A DNA stretch of 64,000 nt from Streptomyces cyaneus (GTDB lineage: Bacteria > Actinomycetota > Actinomycetes > Streptomycetales > Streptomycetaceae). Numbering within the stretch: the first letter of the stretch is position 1; each line of letters begins with the position of its first letter. The translations under genes and the position numbers were made by a program. Location of the stretch: assembly GCF_004028635.1 (NCBI RefSeq), contig NZ_RQJW01000005.1, forward strand, positions 434,001 to 498,000. The letters are read 5' to 3'. Positions 18,817 through 28,477 of the stretch are shown here, piece by piece. The notes under the pieces were generated by a model. That model was not told the DNA's origin and ran no database searches. It saw only the letters and a list, made by a program, of their open reading frames with translations.

Positions 18817-19950
18817 CTACCGCCGCGCCATGTACAGGTCCAGCGCCTTGTGCAGCAGCCGGTTGAGCGGGAAGTCCCACTCCCCCAGGTACTCGACGGC
18901 CTCTCCGCCCGCACCCACCTTGAAGCGGAGCAGGCCGAGGAGGTGGTTGGACTCCTCCAGCGTGTCGGTGATGCCGCGGAAGTCGTAGACAGCGGCGCCG
19001 AGTTCGTGGGCGTCGGCCATCATGCGCCACTGCATGGCGTTGTTCGGCTGGACCTCGCGCCTGCGGCTGGTGGAGGCGCCGTAGGAGTACCAGACGTGGT
19101 CGCCGACGGTCAGCATGGTGGCGGCGGCGAGGGTGTCGCCGTCGTGGTGGGCGAGGTAGAGCCGCATACGGTCGGGGTGTTCGGCGGTGAGCGCGGTCCA
19201 CATCCGCTGGAAGTAAGGCAGCGGGCGCGGGATGAAACGGTCGCGTTCGGCGGTCTCGACGTAGAGGTCGTAGAAGACGGGCAGGTCCTCGTAGCCGCCC
19301 CGCACGACCTTCACGCCGGCCTTCCCGGCCTTCTTGATGTTGCGCCGCCACTGCTGGTTGAGGCCGCGCTGGATGTCGTCCAACGACCGCCCGGCGAACG
19401 GCACTTGGCAGACGTACCGCGGCTGCCCGACGGCGAAGCCCTCCTCGCTGCCCGGCTCGGTCTGCCGCCAGCCGGCCCGCCGCAGCCGGTCGGCGATGTC
19501 CTGGGCGCCCGGTTCACGGGACGTCGGCTCCGCGTCCCGCAGTCGCCGGGCGGCCGGGTCGGCGATGGCCGCCTTCACCGCCTCGGTGTTCCAGCGCCGC
19601 GCGACGACGGGCGGGCCCATTTTCACCGAGAAGGCGCCCTTGCCCTTGAGATAGGCGAGCATCGGCTGCAGCCAACGCTCGACGAGATCGGGCGCGTGCC
19701 AGTCGAGCAGCGGCCCCTCGGGCAGATACGCCAGGTACCTCTTCACCTTCGGCAGCGGCCGGTAGAGCACGAGCCCCGCCCCGGCCAGCCGCCCCTCCCC
19801 GTCGAACCAGCCCAGGCTCTCCGCCGTCCAGTCCGGCTTCACATCACCCCAGGAGGGGAGCTGCGTATGGCTGGCGGAAGGGCGGGCTGCGACGAACGAG
19901 AGGTGCTGGTCACGAGTGAGGGGCTCGATATGGAGGGGCGGTCGCGTCAC
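18817..19950 (-). CDS. femX: FemX/FemAB-like peptidoglycan interpeptide transferase
   Basis: A 377-residue FemAB-family protein with two GNAT-like subdomains. Members use aminoacyl-tRNA to add the first bridge residue (Gly in Streptomyces) to lipid II at the inner membrane face. Visible family features: SWGDVKPDW near the N-terminus, NLNQQWRRNIKKAGK-type basic linker (NQQWRRNIKKAGKAGVKV), YSYGASTS, and NAMQWRMMADAHELGA with YDFRGI. A substrate other than lipid II is possible, since the family includes other tRNA-dependent transferases. Confidence 0.86.
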   Translation of the reverse strand: MTRPPLHIEPLTRDQHLSFVAARPSASHTQLPSWGDVKPDWTAESLGWFDGEGRLAGAGLVLYRPLPKVKRYLAYLPEGPLLDWHAPDLVERWLQPMLAYLKGKGAFSVKMGPPVVARRWNTEAVKAAIADPAARRLRDAEPTSREPGAQDIADRLRRAGWRQTEPGSEEGFAVGQPRYVCQVPFAGRSLDDIQRGLNQQWRRNIKKAGKAGVKVVRGGYEDLPVFYDLYVETAERDRFIPRPLPYFQRMWTALTAEHPDRMRLYLAHHDGDTLAAATMLTVGDHVWYSYGASTSRRREVQPNNAMQWRMMADAHELGAAVYDFRGITDTLEESNHLLGLLRFKVGAGGEAVEYLGEWDFPLNRLLHKALDLYMARR

Positions 19951-20122
19951 GGGCTGGGCTCCTTGCGGGTGGCTGGTCGGGCCAGCCTACGAAGCCGCCT
20001 TCCGGGATCGTGGTCCCTGGCGTGCCCGTGTCGCTGTCGGGGATGACGCAGAACGCGAGGGCATCACGAGTGGGAACTCCGGACGAGCCCCTGCACAGTT
20101 CGCCCCCCTCACATCGCCACCA

Positions 20123-23100
20123 TCACTCGCCCGACGGCGGACCTTCTGCCAACCTCTCGGCCGGCCCCTCCACCAGCCCTTCCGCCAGCCCCTCAGCCAG
20201 CACCTCGGCCAGATGCCTCCCCCGCACCCCCGCCAGCTGCTCCAGCTGCGTCCGGCAGGAGAACCCGTCCGCCAGCACCACAGTCCCCTCCCCCGCTCCC
20301 CGCACCGCCGGCAGCAACTGCTCCTCCGCGCACGCCACCGACACCTCGAAGTGCCCCTTCTCGAACCCGAAGTTGCCCCCGAGACCGCAACACCCACCGC
20401 TCAGCTCCCCGGTGAGCCCCGCGGCCTCACGCAGCCTGCGGTCGGCCGCGTCCCCCAGTACCGCGTGCTGATGGCAGTGGGTCTGCCCGACCGCCGCCCG
20501 GTCCACGCGGGGCGGCGTCCAGTCGGGGGCGTGGCGCTCCAGCGTCTCCGCGAAGGTCAGGACGCGGTCGGCCAGGAGGCGGGCGCGGGGGTCGTCGTGC
20601 AGCAGCTCCGGGAGGTCCGCGCGGAGGGCTGCCGCGCAGCTCGGCTCCAGGACGACCACCGGGGCGGCCGTCTCCAGCACCGGCTCCATGAGGTCGAGCG
20701 TGCGCCGCAGCACCGCGCGGGCGCGGTCGAGCTGCCCCGTCGAGATGTACGTCAACCCGCAGCAGACCCGACCCCGGCCCCGAAGGAGGGACACGGGATC
20801 CAGCGCCACAGTCGTACCGCCGCCCAGAGTCCGACCGTCACGCCCCGTCTCGCCGTCACCCGTCGGCGTCCTCTTCAGCCGCACCGTCGGCGGCAGCGCC
20901 ACCCGCAGCCCGGCCGCCTCCAGCACGCGTACGGCCGCCTGCCCCACGGAGGGCGAGAGGTGCTCGGTGAAGGTGTCCGGCCACAGGATGACCAGGTCGC
21001 CGTCGCCGGCGGAAGCCTCTCCGCGCTGCCGCTCACCGCCCCCACCAACGGCCGCCGCCTCCTCCCTCCGCCGCTCCCACCACCCGCTGAACGTCCGTGT
21101 CGCCAGCCGCGGAATCTCCCGCTCCGGCGCGATCCCGCCGAGCCGTTTCGCCGTCCACGCCAAGGGCCGTACGGCGGCCAGGGCGTTGGCCAGTGACGCC
21201 GTACGCGTGCGTGCCACCGCGCGCAGCCACTGCGGCAGTCGGCCCATGCTGTAGTGCGCGGCGGGGCGTCGGCGGCCCTCGTAGTGGTGGTGCAGGAACT
21301 CCGCCTTGTACGTGGCCATGTCGACCTCGACCGGGCAGTCGGACCGGCACCCCTTGCAGGACAGGCACAGGTCCAGCGCGTCCCGCACCTCCGTCGACCG
21401 CCACCCGTCGGTCACCAGCTCCCCGGCCAGCATCTCGTGCAGCAGCCGGGCACGCCCGCGCGTGGAGTGCTCCTCCTCGCCGGTCGCGCGGAACGAAGGG
21501 CACATGACGGCAGAGCCGGACGCCGATGTCGTACGGCACTTGGCGACCCCGACACACCGCCGTACGGCTGCCGAGAAGTCGCCGCCGTCGGCGGGGTAGC
21601 CGAAGGCCACGTCGACCGGCTTGCGGGGCAGGACGGCGAAGCGGAGGTTCGAGTCGAGGGGGGCCGGGCGCACCAGCATCCCCGGGTTGAGCAGGTCGTC
21701 GGGGTCCCAGACGCCCTTCGCCCGCTCGAAGAGGGCGACCATGTCGTCGCCGTACATCTTCGGCAGCAACTCGGCGCGCGCCTGCCCGTCCCCGTGCTCC
21801 CCCGACAGCGAGCCCCCGTGCGCGACGACGGCCTCGGCGAGCTCCTCCGAGAAGCGCCGGAAGCGGTCGACGCCCGCCTCGGTCAGCAGGTCGAAGTCGA
21901 TACGGACGTGGATGCAGCCGTCGCCGAAGTGCCCGTACGGCGTCCCGCGCAGCCCGTGGGCGGTCAACAGCGCGCGGAAGTCGCGCAGGTACGCCCCCAG
22001 CCGCTCCGGGGGCACCGCGCAGTCCTCCCAGCCGGGCCAGGCTTCGCTGCCGTCCGGCATACGGGTCGCCGTACCGCTCGCGTCCTCCCGGATGCGCCAC
22101 AGGGCCCGCTGCCCGGCCGGATCGGTCACGACCAGCGCGTCGACGACGTCGGCGGCCCGCACGATCGCCTCCGCACGCGCGCGTGCCTCCGCCGCCGACT
22201 CCCCGCCCGTCTCCACGAACAGCCAGGCCCCGCCCTTGGGCAGCGCGGCCGAAGCCGCCGGGGGCACGAGGTCCGCCGCCATGCCCTCCACCGTCAGCGG
22301 CCCGTACGGCAGCAGCCCCGCCGCCGCCTCAGCGGCCGCGCTCTCGTCGGCGTACGCCAGCACGGCGAGGGCACGCGCGCGTGGCGCCTGAACCAGCCGT
22401 ACGGTCGCCTCGGTGAGGATGCCGAGGGTGCCCTCGCTCCCACAGAAGGAACGGGCGACGTCGGCGCCCTTCTCGGGGAGCAGGGCGTCGAGCGCGTACC
22501 CGGAGATGCGGCGGGGCAGTTCGGGGAAGCCGGTCCGCAGGCGAGCCAGGTCCGCGTCCACCAGCTCCCGGAGCCCGTCCGGCGCGCCGGCCCATCCCTG
22601 CCCGAGCCGCAGCCGCTCCCCGCGTCCGCTGATCACGTCCAGCTCCCGCACGCTGTCCGCGGTCGTCCCCCACGCCACCGAGTGCGAGCCGCACGAGTTG
22701 TTGCCGATCATTCCGCCGAGCGTGCACCGGCTGTGGGTGGAGGGATCGGGGCCGAAGCGGAGCCCGTGCGGGGCGGCGGCGTCCTGGAGGCGGTCTAGGA
22801 CGAGGCCGGGCTGGACGACGGCGGTGCGGGTCTCCGGGTCCAGGGACACGATCCGGTTCATGTGGCGGGTGAAGTCCAGCACGATGCCGGTGCCGGTGGC
22901 CTGTCCCGCGATCGAGGTACCTCCGCCACGCGCCACGACCGGCACTATGTGGTCCCGGCACACCTCCAGTACGGCGGCGACGTCGTCGGCGTCATGTGGT
23001 GCCACCACACCCAATGGGACACGCCGGTAGTTGGAAGCATCCATGGTCGTGAGCGCCCGGGAGGTGACATCGAAGTAGACGTCTCCCCGGACGGCCTTGC

Positions 23101-23125
23101 GCAGCTCCGCCTCTAGTTCCGACAT
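20123..23125 (-). CDS. FAD-binding and (Fe-S)-binding oxidoreductase, D-lactate/glycolate dehydrogenase type
   Basis: About 1,000 residues fusing an FAD-linked oxidase (GlcD-like: GGTSIAGQATGTGIV and GGMIGNNSCGSHS, then SGEHGDGQARAELLPKMYG) to a GlpC/GlcF-like iron-sulfur half. The latter has CLSCKGCRSDCPVEVDM, a second Cys cluster, and CCG-type motifs (VCCGLTYISTG, SGGCCGLGGNFGFEKGH). Such proteins oxidise D-2-hydroxyacids and pass electrons to the quinone pool. The start is uncertain: ATG 23125 is the first residue of the conserved frame, with a TTG four codons upstream. Confidence 0.9.
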   Translation of the reverse strand: MSELEAELRKAVRGDVYFDVTSRALTTMDASNYRRVPLGVVAPHDADDVAAVLEVCRDHIVPVVARGGGTSIAGQATGTGIVLDFTRHMNRIVSLDPETRTAVVQPGLVLDRLQDAAAPHGLRFGPDPSTHSRCTLGGMIGNNSCGSHSVAWGTTADSVRELDVISGRGERLRLGQGWAGAPDGLRELVDADLARLRTGFPELPRRISGYALDALLPEKGADVARSFCGSEGTLGILTEATVRLVQAPRARALAVLAYADESAAAEAAAGLLPYGPLTVEGMAADLVPPAASAALPKGGAWLFVETGGESAAEARARAEAIVRAADVVDALVVTDPAGQRALWRIREDASGTATRMPDGSEAWPGWEDCAVPPERLGAYLRDFRALLTAHGLRGTPYGHFGDGCIHVRIDFDLLTEAGVDRFRRFSEELAEAVVAHGGSLSGEHGDGQARAELLPKMYGDDMVALFERAKGVWDPDDLLNPGMLVRPAPLDSNLRFAVLPRKPVDVAFGYPADGGDFSAAVRRCVGVAKCRTTSASGSAVMCPSFRATGEEEHSTRGRARLLHEMLAGELVTDGWRSTEVRDALDLCLSCKGCRSDCPVEVDMATYKAEFLHHHYEGRRRPAAHYSMGRLPQWLRAVARTRTASLANALAAVRPLAWTAKRLGGIAPEREIPRLATRTFSGWWERRREEAAAVGGGGERQRGEASAGDGDLVILWPDTFTEHLSPSVGQAAVRVLEAAGLRVALPPTVRLKRTPTGDGETGRDGRTLGGGTTVALDPVSLLRGRGRVCCGLTYISTGQLDRARAVLRRTLDLMEPVLETAAPVVVLEPSCAAALRADLPELLHDDPRARLLADRVLTFAETLERHAPDWTPPRVDRAAVGQTHCHQHAVLGDAADRRLREAAGLTGELSGGCCGLGGNFGFEKGHFEVSVACAEEQLLPAVRGAGEGTVVLADGFSCRTQLEQLAGVRGRHLAEVLAEGLAEGLVEGPAERLAEGPPSGE

Positions 23126-23208
23126 ATCTCCACTCAATCAGCCCACCCGGCCTCGAGTCCGACGCCCACCGAAACGCCGTCTCACCCGACGGACGAGGTT
23201 TCACCCAG

Positions 23209-23220
23209 GTTTCCCGAAAC
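23209..23220. promoter_or_regulatory. Palindrome in the serC promoter region
   Basis: GTTTC-CC-GAAAC is a perfect inverted repeat 16 bp upstream of the serC start, inside the 110-bp region between two divergent genes. It could be an operator; no binding protein can be named from the sequence. Confidence 0.3.
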
Positions 23221-23235
23221 AGCTACGCTCCCACC

Positions 23236-24354
23236 GTGGCTGAGATCCAGATTCCCGCTGACATCAAGCCCGCCGACGGACGTTTCGGCGCGGGCCCCTC
23301 CAAGGTGCGGACGGAAGCGCTGGACGCGCTGGCCGCGACCGGTACCTCTCTCCTCGGCACCTCCCACCGTCAGGCCCCGGTCAAGAACCTGGTCGGCCAG
23401 GTGCGCGAGGGCATCTCCGAGCTGTTCCAGCTGCCCGACGGCTACGAGGTCGTCCTCGGCAACGGCGGCTCCACCGCGTTCTGGGACATCGCGACGCACG
23501 GCCTGATCGAGAACAAGTCGCAGCACCTCACCTTCGGTGAGTTCAGCTCGAAGTTCGCCAAGGCCGCGAAGCTCGCCCCGTGGCTCGCCGAGCCGGAGGT
23601 CATCTCCACCGACCCGGGCACGCACCCCGAGCCGGTCGCCGCGGCTGGCGTCGACGTCTACGCCTTCACGCACAACGAGACCTCCACCGGCGTCGCCATG
23701 CCGATCAAGCGTGTGGCCGGTGCCGACGAGGGTGCCCTGGTCCTCGTGGACGCCACCTCCGGCGCCGGCGGCCTCCCGGTCGACGTCTCCGAGACGGACG
23801 TCTACTACTTCGCCCCGCAGAAGTCCTTCGCCTCCGACGGCGGCCTGTGGATCGGCGTCTTCTCCCCGGCCGCGATCGAGCGCGCCGAGCGCATCCACGC
23901 GTCCGGCCGCCACATCCCGGAGTTCTTCTCGCTCCCCACGGCGATCGACAACTCCCGCAAGAACCAGACGTACAACACCCCGGCGCTCGCCACCCTCTTC
24001 CTGCTGAACCAGCAGCTGGAGTGGATCAACGGCCAGGGCGGCCTCGACTGGGCGGTCCGCCGTACGGCCACCTCCGCCCGCACCCTGTACGGCTGGGCCG
24101 AGGACATCAAGTACGCCAACCCGTTCGTCACCGACCCGGCCAAGCGCTCCCAGGTCATCGGCACGATCGACTTCACGGACGAGGTCGACGCCGCCGCCGT
24201 CGCCAAGGTCCTGCGCGCCAACGGCATCGTCGACACCGAGCCCTACCGCAAGCTCGGCCGCAACCAGCTGCGCGTCGCGATGTTCCCGGCGATCGACCCG
24301 GCGGACATCGACGCGCTGACGAAGTGCATCGACTACGTGATCGAGAAGCTCTGA
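23236..24354 (+). CDS. serC: Phosphoserine aminotransferase
   Basis: A 372-residue fold-type I PLP enzyme converting 3-phosphohydroxypyruvate and glutamate to phosphoserine in serine synthesis. It matches the actinobacterial long form: GRFGAGPSKVR at the N-terminus, SGAGGLPVDVS, the PLP-Lys segment YFAPQKSFASDGG, and the phosphate-binding region near the C-terminus (RKLGRNQLRVAMFPAID). GTG 23236 starts the conserved frame. A strong hairpin follows 30 bp after the stop, so it is a single-gene unit. Confidence 0.96.
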   Translation: MAEIQIPADIKPADGRFGAGPSKVRTEALDALAATGTSLLGTSHRQAPVKNLVGQVREGISELFQLPDGYEVVLGNGGSTAFWDIATHGLIENKSQHLTFGEFSSKFAKAAKLAPWLAEPEVISTDPGTHPEPVAAAGVDVYAFTHNETSTGVAMPIKRVAGADEGALVLVDATSGAGGLPVDVSETDVYYFAPQKSFASDGGLWIGVFSPAAIERAERIHASGRHIPEFFSLPTAIDNSRKNQTYNTPALATLFLLNQQLEWINGQGGLDWAVRRTATSARTLYGWAEDIKYANPFVTDPAKRSQVIGTIDFTDEVDAAAVAKVLRANGIVDTEPYRKLGRNQLRVAMFPAIDPADIDALTKCIDYVIEKL

Positions 24355-24384
24355 ACACTCAGCAGCTCTGATCACTTCGGTACG

Positions 24385-24426
24385 ACGACGAAGGGCGCCC
24401 GGTGTTCACCGGGCGCCCTTCGTCGT
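24385..24426 (+). terminator. Strong terminator after serC
   Basis: A 20-bp perfect stem: ACGACGAAGGGCGCCCGGTG (24385-24404) pairs with 24407-24426, with essentially no loop beyond GTTC. It isolates serC from the accessory operon that starts at 24566. Confidence 0.85.
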
Positions 24427-24565
24427 GAGCGTGGCCTGACCTGCGGGATTTACCTCGGATGCAAATCGGGGGCCGGTCGAGTCTGGGTATCGGTGACATT
24501 GTCCGGGGCGCTCGTCGGCAGCAAGGCTGCAGTTCGTCGATCGAACGGCGAACGGGAGTTGCCCG

Positions 24566-26287
24566 ATGGAACCAGCCGCAAGCCCACCCCGTGGCCTCTC
24601 GCTGCCGGAGATTCTCGCGGCCCGTGCCCAGGCCCACCCGGACGCCCTGGCCCTGCGCTTCCTGCCCGACGGTACGACGGATCACCCGGTGGACTGGACG
24701 TACCGGGATCTGGACCGCAGGTCACGGCTGGTGGCTCGGGGGCTTCGTCGGCGTGGGCTCGCGGGTGGGCGGATGGTCCTGGCGCTGGACCCCGGACTCG
24801 ACTACGTGGCCGCGCTCTTCGGCGTGCTGCGGGCCGGATGCACCGTGGTGCCCGCGTTCCCGCCGTCCGGCCGACGTGCGGTTGCGCGCTTTGTGTCCGT
24901 CCTCGCCGACTGTGCGCCGCAGGCCGCCCTGGCCGACGGCCGGTTCGCGTCGAAGGCGGCGGAGTTGGCGGGGGCGTACCCGAACGACGGCAACGGGGAG
25001 AGCGTCCAGTGGATCTTCCCTGACGAGCGGCCCTGTCGCAGGGACGACGGCACCGATACGTCGGTGCGGCTCGCCGACCCGGCGCTGATCCAGTACAGCT
25101 CCGGCTCGACCGGTGACCCCAAGGGCATCGTGCTGACCCACGAGAATCTGGTCGGCAACTGCCGGGCCCTGGAGGCGCACATCGGGATGGAGCCCGACCG
25201 GGTCGGCTGCTCCTGGCTACCGCCGTATCACGACATGGGCCTGATGGGCACCATCATGCTGGCCGTGCACGGCGGCTGGCCGCTGGTCATGATGGCGCCG
25301 GGGCACTTCGTGCAGGACCCGCACCGCTGGCTGAAGGCGTTGACCGAGTACCGGGTGACGATCACGGTCGGGCCCAACTTCGCCTTCGACCTGTGCACTT
25401 CGTCGATCTCGGATGCGGACCTCGCCGGGCTCGACCTGTCCTCGCTGCGCCAGGTGTTCTGCGGGAGCGAGCCCATTTCCGCCGCGACGCTGGAGAGGTT
25501 CCGGGAGCGGTTCGCCGGCTGTGGTTATGACGCGGCGTCGGTGATCCCGTGCTACGGCCTGGCCGAGGCGACCTTGTTCGTCACGGGCAGCGCGGCGACG
25601 AGCGGTGCCGTGCGGACCGAGCCCCTAGACGGAACCGGTACGCCGGTGGTCGGTTGCGGCATCGCCGCGGTGGGCCATGAGGTTCTGGTGGTCGATCCGG
25701 GGGCCCTGACCGTGTTGCCGGAGGGGCGGGTCGGTGAGATCTGGGTCGCGGGTCCGAACGTCGCGGCCGGCTACTGGCGGCGGCCGGACCTGAGCGCCGA
25801 GACGTTCGGCGCCCGCCTGTCCGGCGCGACGGAGGCGGGCCGGAAATACCTGCGCACCGGCGACCTGGGCTTCGTACGCGACGGTGAACTGTTCGTGACC
25901 GGGCGGCTGAAGGACCTGATCGTCGTCGACGGCCGCAACCTCTACCCACAGGATCTCGAGGCGTCGGTGGAGCGCTGCCACGGGGAGTTGCGCCGGTCCG
26001 CCGTCTTTTCCGTGCCCGGCGAGGGAGAGCAGGTGGTCGTCGTCGCCGAATTCTGGGGCAGGTCCCGGGAGTTCGCGACGGCGGAGCGGACCCTGCGTGC
26101 CGAGGTGACCGCGGCGATCACCGGCGACCACGGAGTGCGGCCCGCCGAGATGCACTTCGGACCGCCCGGCACGGTGCTGACCACCACGAGCGGCAAGGTG
26201 CGCCGCAGGGCGACCCGGGCCGCGTTCCTGGAGGGGACGTTGAAGCGTTTCGCGGTGCCGTACGGCAGTACGGCGGCGGCACGATGA
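24566..26287 (+). CDS. Fatty acyl-AMP ligase (FAAL), first of two
   Basis: A 573-residue ANL enzyme of the FAAL class, which activates free fatty acids as acyl-AMP and loads them onto an acyl carrier protein instead of CoA. Motifs: YSSGSTGDPKGIVLTHENL (P-loop), SWLPPYHDMGLMG (FAAL-typical), YGLAEATLFVTG, RTGDLGFV, and the SGKVRRRATR Lys region. It opens a tight operon: its stop overlaps the next start, and the encoded ACP (28202-28477) is the obvious acceptor. This matches the role of JamA in terminal-alkyne and CayA in caryoynencin clusters. Confidence 0.93.
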   Translation: MEPAASPPRGLSLPEILAARAQAHPDALALRFLPDGTTDHPVDWTYRDLDRRSRLVARGLRRRGLAGGRMVLALDPGLDYVAALFGVLRAGCTVVPAFPPSGRRAVARFVSVLADCAPQAALADGRFASKAAELAGAYPNDGNGESVQWIFPDERPCRRDDGTDTSVRLADPALIQYSSGSTGDPKGIVLTHENLVGNCRALEAHIGMEPDRVGCSWLPPYHDMGLMGTIMLAVHGGWPLVMMAPGHFVQDPHRWLKALTEYRVTITVGPNFAFDLCTSSISDADLAGLDLSSLRQVFCGSEPISAATLERFRERFAGCGYDAASVIPCYGLAEATLFVTGSAATSGAVRTEPLDGTGTPVVGCGIAAVGHEVLVVDPGALTVLPEGRVGEIWVAGPNVAAGYWRRPDLSAETFGARLSGATEAGRKYLRTGDLGFVRDGELFVTGRLKDLIVVDGRNLYPQDLEASVERCHGELRRSAVFSVPGEGEQVVVVAEFWGRSREFATAERTLRAEVTAAITGDHGVRPAEMHFGPPGTVLTTTSGKVRRRATRAAFLEGTLKRFAVPYGSTAAAR

Positions 26288-27231
26288 GCGCCGCGGCGGC
26301 CGGACAGGCGGTCGGTCGGGAGCCCGAAAAGGGGAAGCCCGAGGTGGGTGAGATCGATGCCGGGGCCCGGCGGTTCGCCTATGTGACGGTGGGCGTTCCG
26401 ACCTCGGGTGCCGTCGCGGCGGTGGTGTTCGCGATGCGCTACGGGTTCAGCCGGGTGGACTTCGCTCTGCTCGCCGGCATGTACGCGGTGACGTCGCTGG
26501 GCATCGAGGGCGGCTTCCATCGCTTCTTCTCCCACCGCTCGTTCTCCGCGAAGCCGGTGATGACCTCGCTGTGGGCGATCGCGGGCAGCATGGCCGCCCA
26601 GGGGCCGGTGGTGTTCTGGGTGGCGATCCACCGGCAGCACCATGCCTTCACCGACCGGGAGGGTGACCCGCACTCGCCCCGGCCGCTGGGCCAAGGCCGT
26701 CTGGCCCGCCTGCGGGGTCTGTGGCACGGGCACGCGGGCTGGCTGTTCAAGGTGCGCCGGCAGAACTGGGCCAGGCTCGCCCCCGACCTGGTGCGCAACC
26801 GGCTGGTCATGCGGCTGAACCAGTACTACGTCGGGTGGGTCCTGCTGGGCCTGGCACTGCCGACGCTGCTCGGCTGGCTGCTGACGGGGACGGTGCGTGG
26901 GGCCGTGGGCGGCCTGCTCTGGGGAGGCCTGGCGCGGATCTTCCTGCTCGACCACGTGACGTGGTCCGTCAACTCCATCGGCCACACGCTGGGGAACCGG
27001 CCCTACCGCACACGTGACGGCAGCAGAAACGTGCCGCCCCTGGTGCCCTTCTCGGTCGGTGGCGCCTGGCACAACAACCACCACGCCCGGCCCTCGCTCG
27101 CGCACAACCGGCACGGGTTCTGGCAGTTCGATCCGACCGGGACCGTCATCCGGGTCCTGGACAAGCTCGGCCTGGTGTCCGATGTGCGCTACCCGGACCG
27201 AAAGACCGTGAAAGGAAAGGGAGTTGCCTGA
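26284..27231 (+). CDS. Membrane fatty-acyl desaturase 1
   Basis: A 315-residue non-haem di-iron desaturase of the acyl-CoA/acyl-ACP family. The three His boxes are present: HRFFSH (79-84), HRQHH (116-120) and HNNHH near residue 260, with about four membrane helices between. It would insert a double bond, or convert one to a triple bond, on an acyl chain. Starts overlap on both sides (4 bp with FAAL, 1 bp with the next gene) argue for coordinated expression with FAAL and ACP. Regiochemistry and substrate carrier are not readable. Confidence 0.92.
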   Translation: MSAAAAGQAVGREPEKGKPEVGEIDAGARRFAYVTVGVPTSGAVAAVVFAMRYGFSRVDFALLAGMYAVTSLGIEGGFHRFFSHRSFSAKPVMTSLWAIAGSMAAQGPVVFWVAIHRQHHAFTDREGDPHSPRPLGQGRLARLRGLWHGHAGWLFKVRRQNWARLAPDLVRNRLVMRLNQYYVGWVLLGLALPTLLGWLLTGTVRGAVGGLLWGGLARIFLLDHVTWSVNSIGHTLGNRPYRTRDGSRNVPPLVPFSVGGAWHNNHHARPSLAHNRHGFWQFDPTGTVIRVLDKLGLVSDVRYPDRKTVKGKGVA

Positions 27232-28196
27232 TGTCCTCAGCCAGTACTGACGCGGCGGTGTTGGCGAAAGCCGTCGTCCGGCTGGACCCGATCAGTCTGC
27301 GCACCAAGCGCTTCGCCGCGCTGACCACGATGATCCTGCCGCTGCTGGGTACCGCGGCGGCGGCGTATTTCCTGCTGACCGGCCGGTTCACGGCCGTCGA
27401 CCTCTGGCTGTTCGCGGGGATGTACTTCGTCCACATGTTCGGCATCACGGTGGGCTTCCACCGGTACCTGGCGCACAAGGCCTTCCGCACGGGGCCGGTG
27501 TTCGAGGCGATCATGATGATCACCGGTTCCATGGGAGCCCAGGGTCCCCTGATGTGGTGGGTGACGACGCACCGGCGCCACCATCGGTTCAGCGACCGGG
27601 AGGGCGACCCGCACTCGCCCAATCTGCACGGGCGCACTCTCCAGCAGCGACTGCACGGCCTGTGGTACGCCCATATGCCGTGGATGCTCAGTGACGAGAA
27701 CTCCCGGTGGTCGGTGTTCGCCCCCGACGTCCTGCGCGACCGTCGGCTGATGTACTTCCACCGCACCTACCCCGTCTGGGTCGTCAGTGGGGTGATCCTG
27801 CCGGGGCTGATCGGCTGGACCGTCGAGGGGAGCGCGCGGTCCGCCCTCACCGGTGTCGTCTTCGGTGGCCTGGCACGGATCTTCCTGGCCAACCAGGCGG
27901 CCTGGATGGTCGGTTCCGTCTGCCACGCGATAGGCGGGCGCCCGTTCGCGAACGAGGACCGCAGCGCCAACAACTGGCCGGTCGCGCTGCTCACCTTCGG
28001 GGAGGGACTGCAGAACAACCACCACGCCTTCCCCGGTTCGTACCGGCACGGCGTGACCTGGCTGGAGCCGGACCTCAGCGGGTGGATCCTCGCCGGCCTC
28101 GGCAAGGTCGGTGTGGTGCGGGAGCTGCGTGAACCGTCCAGGGAACAGATTCAGACCAAGCGTGAGCGGGCGTTGTCCACCAAGAAGGCGGAGTGA
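27231..28196 (+). CDS. Membrane fatty-acyl desaturase 2 (possible acetylenase)
   Basis: A 321-residue paralogue of the preceding desaturase, with boxes HRYLAH, HRRHH and, third, QNNHH, where the first His of the usual HxxHH is Gln. Four hydrophobic segments and the DREGDPHSP stretch after box two agree with the family. Two consecutive desaturases beside a FAAL and an ACP are the core of polyyne cassettes, where successive desaturation produces alkynes. The substituted His is a real difference from desaturase 1 and may tune activity. Confidence 0.9.
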   Translation: MSSASTDAAVLAKAVVRLDPISLRTKRFAALTTMILPLLGTAAAAYFLLTGRFTAVDLWLFAGMYFVHMFGITVGFHRYLAHKAFRTGPVFEAIMMITGSMGAQGPLMWWVTTHRRHHRFSDREGDPHSPNLHGRTLQQRLHGLWYAHMPWMLSDENSRWSVFAPDVLRDRRLMYFHRTYPVWVVSGVILPGLIGWTVEGSARSALTGVVFGGLARIFLANQAAWMVGSVCHAIGGRPFANEDRSANNWPVALLTFGEGLQNNHHAFPGSYRHGVTWLEPDLSGWILAGLGKVGVVRELREPSREQIQTKRERALSTKKAE

Positions 28197-28201
28197 GCGG
28201 C

Positions 28202-28477
28202 ATGTTCAAGAAGAAGGTCGTCCGGCCGAGCGGCCCGCTAACGCAGTCCGTGCTGCGTGACTGGCTGGTGGAGTACGTTGCCGGTCATCTCAAGGTCGGC
28301 GAGGACGACATCGACACCTCGGTCACCTTCGAGGCGTTCGGCCTCGACTCCCGGACGGCGGTCCAGGTGTCCGGCGCGCTGGAGAAGGTCGTGGAGCGCA
28401 GGCTCTCTCCCGGGCTGCTCTACGAGTACCAGACCATCGACGAGCTGAGCGCCCACCTCGCCAAGGAGCTCGGGTGA
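28202..28477 (+). CDS. Acyl carrier protein 1
   Basis: A 91-residue carrier protein; the phosphopantetheine Ser lies in FGLDSRTAV. The N-terminal basic patch (MFKKKVVRPSG) is unusual for an ACP and may dock the neighbouring ligase or membrane enzymes. I start at ATG 28202, eight bases after GGAG. A GTG at 28193 overlaps the desaturase stop and adds only three residues. It probably carries the acyl chain during desaturation. Confidence 0.88.
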   Translation: MFKKKVVRPSGPLTQSVLRDWLVEYVAGHLKVGEDDIDTSVTFEAFGLDSRTAVQVSGALEKVVERRLSPGLLYEYQTIDELSAHLAKELG

